A program made the translations under genes and the position numbers. Source: Porites lutea (lineage: Eukaryota; Cnidaria; Anthozoa; Scleractinia; Poritidae). From it: DNA of 64,000 bases. Positions within the stretch are counted from its first letter, which is position 1; every line of letters begins with the position of its first letter. The stretch lies in assembly GCF_958299795.1 (NCBI RefSeq), contig NC_133203.1:34070381-34134380 (forward strand). Direction: 5' to 3'. Shown one piece after another: positions 21,580 to 30,799 of this stretch. The notes under the pieces were generated by a model. The model was not told the origin of the DNA. It saw nothing but the letters and a program-made list of their open reading frames with translations, and did no database searches.

Positions 21580-22545
21580 AGAGGTAGATACGGAGCTTAC
21601 TTAGTGAGTGTTCTATGCTTGTTGGTGGAGAATGTATGTACATAAATAAGGAAATAAATTAAGATGCATTGTGTATAACTTTAACAATTTGTTTGGATGC
21701 ACAGCTATAAGTACTGTAGATAAATAAATGTTTTCAACCGACCAGTAGTTTGATTCTTGTTCCGGGTTATGGACTCATGTGTAAGTGCAATAGATGACGT
21801 TTTGACAAACCTTAAACGATGCTTGAACAAAGTATTCTATTTGTGCAATAATAGTAGGAACACTGGAACACAATATTCGAAACAGAAAGTCAGACAAACA
21901 CTCTAACAGCATTTTCCTCCAGGTTTACTTCCTGTAGAGGCCTAATCTCTTACCCATATCCAGAGATTCCAGCCCTGGCAACTGAAAAAAGAGTCTACTA
22001 GGGGGGTCCAGGGGCATGTTCCGCCGGGAAAAAGTTTAAGGTATGTGCCTCTAAGATGCCATTTCTTGCATTTTGAGATCACAGTCATTGACTCAATGAA
22101 AAATAGTGGAGTTTTTAACAGGCAGTGGAAGCTAAGGCCGTTTGGTCCCTATCACATCGACAGTCTATCACATCAGTGCATCACCACGCCCAAAATTATC
22201 GCAGGCTCATGCTCGGATGTAGAAAGGGTGAAAAAATGGCTGAGAAACCACAGAAAAAAGGCAAAGAATCGTGCTAAAAAGTACTGGTTGATTACAAAGA
22301 AAATGTTATCTTTCTTTGGCTAGGAGGAGTTTCAATTAAGCGAAAACGAGAGGTTTCCGGCCAAAACGGGAGGGTCCTCTGCCTCCTTGTTTTTCACACA
22401 GCGGCGAGTGCGAAACGCGAATGACTAAGCGCAAAAGACCATGGGAAGGAGAAAGGAGCTCAGGGATCTCCATCCCGCCTCCCTGCGCGCAAATTTTCAT
22501 CAAGAGAGACTTCTGGGCACTAGGCAGGTCTTACGCTGAGATTAT
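21580..22545. other. intergenic, no gene recognised
   Basis: The open frame at 22045-22323 has a basic, K/R-rich C-terminus but no recognised motif. The adjoining 22330-22500 is more GC-rich and looks repeat-derived. No supported gene. Confidence 0.4.
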
Positions 22546-22559
22546 TATTAGGGACTTTA

Positions 22560-22632
22560 TAACCTGCGATCAGGTGATTTTTTTTTTTTGGGCCCCCCGC
22601 CAAAAAAAAATAAAATCGCCTGATCGCAGGTT
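22560..22632. mobile_element. tiny 73-bp MITE with perfect 10-bp target duplication
   Basis: Arms AACCTGCGATCAGG and CCTGATCGCAGGTT surround a T-run, GGGCCCCCCGCC and an A-run. AGGGACTTTA occurs immediately before (22550-22559) and immediately after (22633-22642). The TSD length again fits Mutator-like transposition. At 73 bp it is little more than a hairpin. Confidence 0.9.
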
Positions 22633-22639
22633 AGGGACT

Positions 22640-23313
22640 TTAGATTCAACGACTCGACAGCAACAAGAACGCCTAAAAGAACAATAGGTATGATAAGCAA
22701 AACAACAACTTTGCACGTGCATTACACTTTTTTGTACATTTCTTTGCCTTTTTTCCACGACTAAGACGTGAAAATGCAACGAAGAAATTTTATTCCGCTT
22801 TCTGAACTTGAATATGTTCCCTTGGAATTCAAATTCGGGAGGGCTCGCGTACATTTGACAAAGTAAGTAGGTAGGAATAATCGCGATAAAGACTGAAAGA
22901 ACGTCACTTTTTCAACGACGTTCCCTATAGGGAGCGACGGCGACGGCAACGAGAACGGCAAAAAAAGCAGTAGGTTTAGATTAACAAAACAACAACTTTG
23001 CAAGTGCATCACGCTTTTTGTACATTTCTTTGCCGTTTTTGCCGGACTTAGACGTGAAGATGCCTAATTTCGTGTTTTATGGAGAGCGTAAACAAGCAAC
23101 GAAGAAATTTTATTCCGCTTTCTGAACCTGAATATGTTCCCTTGGAATTCAAATTCGGGCGGGTTCGCGTACATTTGACAAAGTAAGTAAGTAGGAATAA
23201 TCGCGATAAAGACTGAAAGAACGCAAATTTACTTTTTCAGCGACGTTGCAATTCCCCATAGGGAGCGACGGCGACGGCAACGAGAACGGCAAAAAAGCAG
23301 AACAGGTTTAGAT

Positions 23314-23356
<43 letters not shown>

Positions 23357-23600
23357 TTTTAATATGACTTTCGAATTGTAAGTACATTTCTTTGCCCTCG
23401 TTGCACGACTACAACGTGAAAGTGCCTAAATTCACGTTTTGTCGCGGACAGGAACACAAGACAACAACTTTCTTTTTCTTTTCTTAAACTTTGATACAGT
23501 CCTTTAGAATTCAACTCCAAAAACATTTGACGAAGCAAACGAAATGTAATAAGCGCGATAACTGACAATAACGCTCCCCCGCAAATAGAAAAAAATAATC
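22640..23600. repeat. three tandem copies of a dispersed repeat of about 300 bp
   Basis: Blocks ACAACAACTTTGCACGTGCA, TACATTTCTTTGCC, CGACTAAGACGTGAAAATGC, TTATTCCGCTTTCTGAAC, GTTCCCTTGGAATTCAAATT and GACGGCGACGGCAACGAGAA appear in the same order starting near 22690, 22985 and (degraded) 23340. Copies 1 and 2 are much closer to each other than to copy 3. A fourth, diverged copy lies in the NOSTRIN intron at 44760-45080. This is a family I recall as abundant in coral genomes. Confidence 0.8.
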
Positions 23601-24116
23601 GAGGTGGGGAAAGGCGAAAACAGAGAAAGAAGTATTAATGCTGTAAGAAACAAAAAAGAAAAAAAAAGGATATGAAGTATATAAATAAATTGAATAACTG
23701 AATGCTTAATAAAGTATTTACAGTTTATAAACAAGACATTTTAATTAAAATGTCCATATATAAATAAATAGATTCGTTCATGACTATTTAGCAGTGGTAT
23801 GGTGATCGTACAAAACAGTTTCACTAATCTACAGATCTAGTATGTTTCAAAATAGAAAAGGTTTGAAGCAGCGGAACTGTACCTTTTAAGTGACAGCTTT
23901 ATAAGACACAGAGGTCATGAGAATCGAGGACGTGATCACACAAGGTGAATCTAATTGATACTTCAACAAATTCTCCCCACTACTTCTATTGAAAACGCAT
24001 AGGGATAACAAATGAGAATTTGAATTTTGATATTAGGGTTTAAAGGGTTAAGCTCCCTAATGCCTTATACAGGGAGGCTCCGCCCGAAGGAAGTATCTTT
24101 CAGGCTTCAGGTTTAT

Positions 24117-24231
24117 TAGTCTGCTACACAGCCGTTTTTATTGTCGTCACGCAACGCTTCTCTCCACTAGTGGGGGAGGGGGGGGGGGGAACGTTGCGTG
24201 ACGACACTAAAAACGGCTGTGTAGCAGACTA
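24117..24231. mobile_element. 115-bp MITE with perfect 9-bp target duplication
   Basis: The left arm (TAGTCTGCTACACAGCCGTT, then GTCGTCACGCAACG) and the right arm (CGTTGCGTGACGAC, then AACGGCTGTGTAGCAGACTA) are nearly perfect complements of 40 bp. The short loop contains a G-run. CAGGTTTAT is present at 24108-24116 and at 24232-24240. Terminal and TSD type resemble the other 9-10-bp elements in this cluster. Confidence 0.92.
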
Positions 24232-24628
24232 CAGGTTTATAAAAGGGCAGAGATTTCACGAGGTGAAGAATAAGAAAGAGCCTAGAGCCTGTAAAAGGAC
24301 CTAAAAGCATGTAAAAGAGCTAACAGACGTCTTTTGTGGCTGTGAAAAAGTCAAGAAAACTTCCTGGTTATATGAAAGACAGTTTGCATTTGCCGCCGTT
24401 TAAAGTGGACATTAATGTGTGGGGGTGCCATTTATCAATAGGAGTATACAAAAGTGGCACCTTTTATGTTGAAAATGGTATATAATTTATAAGGGTGAGG
24501 GTTAGGACCTCGGGCTAGCCCCCCCCCCAAAAATTCACCGGGCATTTCCCGGAAAGAAAGAAGCTTTAGATCAGCGGACGAAACAGTTGTCCACAGTCAA
24601 CATTTTTTGACAACAGGAATAAACCGGG

Positions 24629-24900
24629 TAGCCTGTATACAGATGTCCCCTCTTTTTCTGAGGGAGAGGGGACGTCTTTACCCAGGCTATAATCGGGGTT
24701 ATGGCTTCTGTTGTCTGTTCAGTCTGTTGAAAATTTTTTGAACAAAAGTTCCTTCTGATTGATTATAAATTTTTTTGGAGGATATTCTTCTCTAACCAAT
24801 TAGCCCGTGTACCCCCCTCTCCGACCTCTCAGGAAAAATTGGAGAGGAGCTGCTCCTTCTCCGAGTTTTCCCGAGGGGAGATGGATGCCTGTACACAGGC
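24629..24900. repeat. two small foldbacks with AGCCTG...CAGGCT ends
   Basis: 24629-24689 pairs TAGCCTGTATACAGATGTCC with GGACGTCTTTACCCAGGCTA. 24800-24900 pairs TAGCCCGTGTAC with GTACACAGGCT around CTCTCC/GGAGAG words. They look like two members of one short MITE family. A G-run follows at 24942-24958. Confidence 0.6.
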
Positions 24901-25201
24901 TTTGACCACTTGAGATTTTCCCTGGAAATAAATAAACTTGGCGGGGGGGGGGGGGGGTGCGGCGCCGTCATGTCCACTCAAATTGACGAGCTTCACAGGA
25001 AACAACGAGAAGTTACTGTAAGAATTATTTCGCGGATTTCCTGCACTTTTCCTGTTACTTGGAGACGACTTCCACGCAGGCTAATGATGATGAGCACGTG
25101 TTAGTCCAGAGGTCAGTATTTCTCGGTGCTGACCAAAACAATCGCAGCCCCCCAAATCCCCCGATAATCCGCCGGTATCCGCGCCCGGGCAAGATATTTA
25201 G

Positions 25202-25494
25202 CGGTTTATTATGTAATATATCAAACATGAGATGCAGTGTTTCATCACCAGATGAAACACCGAGAAGAGAGTTGAAAATACGACGCGCAGCGGAGTATTT
25301 TTGACGAACTTCGAGGTGTTTCATCTGGTGATGAAACACTGTGTCGAATGTTTGATATTTCTTCTCAAACAAAATCATTTTTGAAGGAGAAATTAAGGAT
25401 GCAAATACTAAGCAGTGTTTCATCCGATTTCCAAACACTCATTAAACATTAATTTCCTTTGTATTTTCTTAATGAATTATTAATGAGTTTGAGA
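25202..25494. mobile_element. dispersed palindromic repeat, copy 1 of 2
   Basis: Shares about 290 bp with 39723-40014 in the same orientation: AATATATCAAACATGAGATG, GTGTTTCATCACCAGATGAA, GTATTTTTGACGAACTTCGA, GAAGGAGAAATTAAGGATGC and AATGAATTATTAATGAGTTT. Internally GTGTTTCATCACCAGATGAA and TTCATCTGGTGATGAAACAC form an inverted pair. It ends about 140 bp upstream of the next transporter start, so it may form part of that gene's promoter region. Confidence 0.75.
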
Positions 25495-25632
25495 ATGTTT
25501 TGTATTGTACATGTGGAGATGAGTAATCTGCATGTTTGGATGGGACGTGACAAGTACACTTCTTCCGTACAATAACTATCGAAGACTTTAAACTGGTCTT
25601 CATTCTGAGAAGAACGACCTAAGAGGAAAAAA

Positions 25633-27096
25633 ATGAAAGCAATACCGATCTCAGAAGACAGTGAAGAGATCGCACTGAGTAACCGCGAGCGGGATGTAAG
25701 TGAACAGCCGACGGTTGTGACGTTAGATGAACAAACGCATCTCTTGGGAAGGTCAAGCTTTCAGAAGCGAAGATCTTCCTCTGTGATGGGTGGAAGCTTT
25801 TCTAGAGGTGCCTTTTCTCAGAGCATACAAAAGCTCAAATCCGCCACCATGACCGTTTCTTTGCTTGAAAAACCGTCGGACGATCGTCGCGCTTCAGCCT
25901 TCCTCGCCGGATGGAATGTGACAAATCTTATCCAAGGAACTGGGATTCTCGGAGTGCCGTATGCTGTGCGAATGGGGGGATGGGCAGCAGTTGCTGCTAA
26001 TGCACTGGTAGCCTTCCTGTGCTGTTACACCGGCAAGCTGTTGGTTGAGTGTTTGTATGAAACATCCAAACGTACGGGGAAGAAGAAACGCGTGAGGGTC
26101 AACTACCCGGAGGTCGGAGAAGCCGTATGGCCTGGATGGGGCAACCGAATTGTGAGCTTGGTACAGTTTTGTGAAATGTTTGGGGGAGTAGTGACGTACC
26201 TAGTTCTCTTGGGAACTATTTTTAATGACATTCTCCGCAAAGTTGCACCCCTGGATATTTACACTTGGTCAGCTATCAGTGCCTGCGTTGCTCTGCCTGG
26301 ACTCTTTATTCGAAGGGTGTCAGTGATTGCATGGATCAGCATGATCTCAGTTTTTGCCCTGATGTCGTCAATTCTAACAATCATTACTTACTCCATAACA
26401 CAGTACAATGAAATGAACATAGACAAAATTCCACCATTCGACATCAATACTTTTCCCGTCGGTTTTGGTGTGATTGTGTTCAGTTACACAGCTCACGCTG
26501 TGTTCCCAGGTGTCGAGGGAAGCATGCGACATCCAGAACATTACCCCATGATGATGAATGCTGCATTCCTTTTGGCTGCTATCGTCAAAGTAGCCTTTGG
26601 TCTGTTGCCTGTCCTCAGATTTGGTGTCAATACAGAGCAAGCTATTACAGTTAACCTGAAAACCAGTCAAGTTTTCTACATCTTGGCCAACGTTCTGGTG
26701 GTGACCAATGTATTCACTGCCTTTCCTATTGTAAGCTACATCGTGCTGGAGACCTTTGATCAAAAAATCTTACCCTTCTTTCCACACCTACAGAGGGGCA
26801 CAAATTATCATTGGTTCTGGATCCTAGTTTCTCGCCCCCTTGTTTTATCCTTTGGGCTTCTTCTAGCCATAGTTGTCCCCCACTTTGGGTTAGTCATGGG
26901 GCTGGTCGGCAGCTTTACTGGTACTTGTCTCTGTTTTATGTTCCCCTGTATTTTCCACATGGTCCTGAAATGGAAAGAGCTGAAGTGGTACAACATTGTG
27001 GTGAGGGTTTCAGTTGTAATTTTTGGATTTATTTGTGGAGTTCTTGGTATTGTATTTACAGCTAAAGAGCTTGCTAAGGCTGTAAGGAGTATATAA
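25633..27096 (+). CDS. vesicular inhibitory amino acid transporter-like protein (SLC32/VGAT family)
   Basis: Intronless 487-aa frame preceded by AGAGGAAAAAA at the ATG. The tail has PTVVTLDEQTHLL at 26-38 (EQTHLL dileucine motif) and LKSATMTVSLLEKPSDDRRA, then helix 1 GWNVTNLIQGTGILGVPYAV. Further landmarks: CCYTGKLLVECLYETSKRTG, YPEVGEAVWPGWGNRIVSLV, HAVFPGVEGSM near 286, VPHFGLVMGLVGSFTGTCLC. It is very similar to the copies at 13646 and 17968, consistent with local duplication. Expected to be a vesicular proton/amino-acid antiporter; the substrate and the cell type of expression cannot be read from sequence. The gap to the previous copy, about 6.2 kb, is almost entirely repeats. Confidence 0.93.
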   Translation: MKAIPISEDSEEIALSNRERDVSEQPTVVTLDEQTHLLGRSSFQKRRSSSVMGGSFSRGAFSQSIQKLKSATMTVSLLEKPSDDRRASAFLAGWNVTNLIQGTGILGVPYAVRMGGWAAVAANALVAFLCCYTGKLLVECLYETSKRTGKKKRVRVNYPEVGEAVWPGWGNRIVSLVQFCEMFGGVVTYLVLLGTIFNDILRKVAPLDIYTWSAISACVALPGLFIRRVSVIAWISMISVFALMSSILTIITYSITQYNEMNIDKIPPFDINTFPVGFGVIVFSYTAHAVFPGVEGSMRHPEHYPMMMNAAFLLAAIVKVAFGLLPVLRFGVNTEQAITVNLKTSQVFYILANVLVVTNVFTAFPIVSYIVLETFDQKILPFFPHLQRGTNYHWFWILVSRPLVLSFGLLLAIVVPHFGLVMGLVGSFTGTCLCFMFPCIFHMVLKWKELKWYNIVVRVSVVIFGFICGVLGIVFTAKELAKAVRSI

Positions 27097-27240
27097 TTTG
27101 CAATCAATGGAGGGGCACCCTAACAGATAAATTAAGTGGAATAACTGTTTGAAAGACTTAGGGTTCTTACCAGTAGTCATTACTGGCAGGTTAGACAGGT
27201 CTACTTGTAAAGACATTGTTCCGCCAGATCCGTCAAACCG

Positions 27241-27423
27241 CAGGGGCGGATCCAGGATTCTTTTTTAGGAGGGGGTGCACTTGTCTCTTGCTCTACTTCA
27301 ACACTAATAAACCACATAGTTTTTTGTTTTTTTTGCAGAATACCAGTTGTATTAGAAAACCGCAGGTCATCTAGGGGGGAGGGGGTGCACACCCCCTGCA
27401 CCCTCCCCCTAGATCTGCCCCTG
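27241..27423. mobile_element. MITE with CAGGGGC termini (hAT-like)
   Basis: Begins CAGGGGCGGATCCAGGATT and ends CTAGATCTGCCCCTG, imperfect inverted repeats of the CAGGGG type common among hAT elements. GGGGGTGCAC near both ends adds to the symmetry. No clean 8-bp duplication was found. Confidence 0.65.
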
Positions 27424-27424
27424 A

Positions 27425-30400
27425 AACCCTAAATAGTATTCTGGACAGTGCTGGGTTTTGGCAAAAATTCAAAGAGAAAAAGCCTACTGGCTGGCCAATC
27501 CTGACTATTGGTAAGCAACCTTAGATTGCCCTGTTTGGAGAGGATCCTCTACTACTGTTACGTTGATGATGTGTCGTTTTTTAAGAGCTACGTACAACTT
27601 CTTTACTTTTGGTTTACCCCATTATCCCTTAATGACCCAAGAGTGACCAACATCAATTTTCTCCTGATAAAATCAATACATAATCAAGAGAAAAGGTCAT
27701 TAAGTTAAGAAAAAGATCACCAAAGGGAAAGTGCTTTGATCCTTTATCAGATTTTCTACACAAATTCTTTCAGGAAATTGGCTAATAAATAGTATACAGT
27801 AATCTCATGTCAAATTCTTTGTCTTTAACAATTTCAAGGCAATTAGGAAGGAAATCTGGAAGCTTATGGTAAATCATATGTTGGAATTTTTTACAGAAAC
27901 CCTTTTGAAATAGTTTTCTGAGAAAAGAAATTTACAACAGACTAGGAGTAGAGAGGGGGGGTGTGGGGGGGCGTGGTGATGCGGTTTTGCTCAATTTTTC
28001 ATGCAGTTTTGTGGAATCTATTTAAGTTGCAGTTTTGCGGTTTTACAAAACTAAGAGGTTTGAGGTATTTTATAGAAATCTTCAGGTAATTTTAATGCAG
28101 TTTGTGGTTTTCTTGTGTTATTCTGTGTGGTGTTTATAAGATACGTATTTCTGTGCTGTTTTGCGGTATTTGTACTCCCCTTACGCCCCCCTCAGTAGAA
28201 TATCTGGAAATACGTAAATTAGTTTTTAGCCTTTAATTTTGCTCCAGAGTGATCAAAAATATTTTTGTGAGTAGAGCATCCATAAAGTGTACATAGTAAC
28301 AAGTGAATATAATATATTATGATAAAAGAGTTTCTAATTCCAAGGAATAATTTAAGGTGTAAATTATAAGTTTTATTCAAATAACCACCTGAGATCATGT
28401 GATCTCTTGTAAAAGAATCTTTTCAAGGTGTAAAGATGGGTATGGTCAAGCTGTGTAAAAAGTAGAACAGAGAGGTGAAAAAAGGAGGATAATTTGTTAC
28501 AGAGGGGGTTCCCTTCTTTTTCTTTCTAGTCCTCCTGTGATCTTCCCACACTCATTCTTCCTTTTTTTCTGATGCCTGAAGAATGTGAATGTCTGATTAG
28601 GTATACAAATTAGAGTAATGTGGGCTCAGGGAATAGATGTTCAGGGCTTGAAGAAAATTTGAATATGGTTGAAGCTCTCCTTGCGACCACTCTCATAGAC
28701 GACCAGCTCTAGTTACGACCACCTTTGTAAAACCAGTCAAGGACAGTCAATAATCATTTAATTCTTAAGTTTTTACTTTATGAATTATTGATGAGTTTCT
28801 GAAGCTTTCGTAAGTGACCACCCTCTATTGGTTTACCATGTGGTCGCTTACAATAGCTCAATCTCCTGAGCGACCAGCTCTAGTTACGACTACTTTTTCT
28901 AATTTTTTGTGTTAGTTGTCTACAAGAGCTTCGGCTGTAATATTAGTTTAGCTTGTCCTTAGGATAGTCAGGGTTTGAATTTTGCTTGCCCAGGGCAATC
29001 ATATCCTTGTTTAAGGGCCCTTTCCAAAAATCAGACCTGGCCAGTGGACAGACTGCTCATTATGATAATGAAATATCAGCCTTTTCTTGAAATGTTTTTC
29101 ACAAAACCAATCTCTGCTGTACATGTCATTTAGGAATAGATTGTTCTGAATAGATTGTAACGATTGGTGAATTCTTTGGACTGGTCTGGTCTGTGTTCTG
29201 GCCTGCAAGTTCTGAGAAGTGTTAAGCACCATAAGTTTATGCTTTAGTCAGAAGATGACTTGCCTAAGCCTTTGCCTATCAGGGAAGCTGAGGATGAAAA
29301 GTTTCTTGTCTTACATGAAAATGTACTTCTTGCAGATGACCAGACAGGATGTTTAATTTTCAAGCCTGAATGTTGCTAATTAATGCATTAGGTTTAAAAA
29401 ACAGTTGTAAATATTTTTGCTAAACAGCTTTATTTACTCAATAAATCTAAATAAATAAATATGAAAAATGAATACTTTTACACTGTTATTATTATTTTTC
29501 TCCCTGTCATTGAGTGGAATGAGGCCTGGATCTGGGGGTCAAAGCCTTTGGAAATATTATTTTATAAAAGATTTTGTGGCCAAGACAACGTAAATGTTGA
29601 CTTTCTTGTGTTTAATATTGACATAGCAGGTGTTTATACTTGACTGCTTTGCATTCTTTAGCTTGACTGTACATCTACTGTGAAACTCAAAAGTGTGAAT
29701 GCCAAAAATAATTCTGCTGGAATGTTGTTTTGTTGCACAGAAAGAGCCAATCTCATGAGAGCAAAAAAAAGGCATAAAAATTACCCTTTATAACAACTCA
29801 ATGTAGGTTAGGAAGCAATGCTAAAATTTCAGTGCAAGCCACGAAAGTGAATAAAGTGCTATTGTCGAGCATGCTAAAATCCCATGGGGGCTTCTCAACA
29901 ACTCTTTCCCCTTTTCTTCCCCTTGAGGGTTTGTGCATCTGTTCGAAATATTTTAATCCAAGGCCCTTTAGATGGCTTAAGGACAGACTTTCCTATCCTT
30001 TCATTTACTTTCACTAGTGAAATCACTACCCCTTCATATACCGGAAGTCTGAGAAAAGTACCCCTTTTTTGGGTGGGGCTTCCCCTTATAGGTCATTGTC
30101 AGGATTATCCCCCTCTCCCCTCTGAGATAAAATTTGACTTGATCAGAGGCTGCTGCAAGATAATCAATAAAACCAAGATGATATCTCTGGGGACAAATTT
30201 CATTGCCCTTCATCCACCCCTCCCTTAAATTTTTTTGCTGAGGAAGAAAATTTAGGGTTATTTGTGATGTCATGAGGTGATCCGTTTTATCTATTTCCTG
30301 CACACCTGCATTGATTTGATGAGTATGTCCCATTCCTGTCTTTTAGCCACTATAAATGATGGAAGTTCCTGCCTTGTAGAACCGGTATCACTGTCTAGCT

Positions 30401-30795
30401 GGTCAAGGAATCTTAATGTTGTAGCTAGGCGCCTTCTCGTCCCCAAGTGAAAGGATTTGGGAAACCGTTGTTCTTGCTTCTCCAATTTGTGAGATATCTT
30501 TGTCAATTAGTGTAGTTGAATAAATAAAAAAACATGTGAAATTATTTCATGTCCAATGATTCTGTAGTACTAGGAACTATAACCTGTTTGTGGTGGGCAA
30601 ATAAAGTATCAAATAACCCAACCGCGTCCCCTACCGAGATCATGCTGAGATTGCACAGTCTACAACAGCTGATTCACGGTCTGCTGCACAGACCTCTGGG
30701 AATGAACACAAAGATGGCTGCCGTCGCGTTGAAATATCGTTGGTGGAGTTGTCAAAGTCTCTTTGGATAAACCACAGCTTAGAGCTTTCCCTATC
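27425..30795. other. intergenic region between the transporter cluster and NOSTRIN
   Basis: About 3.4 kb without a supported coding frame. 27620-27850 resembles a degraded relative of the TTAACCC-ended MITE seen at 47480. 28680-28900 has two copies of GCGACCAGCTCTAGTTACGA, apparently a worn transposon. The last few hundred bases before 30800 should contain the NOSTRIN promoter and 5' UTR, but no element could be assigned. Confidence 0.45.
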
Positions 30796-30799
30796 AGCC

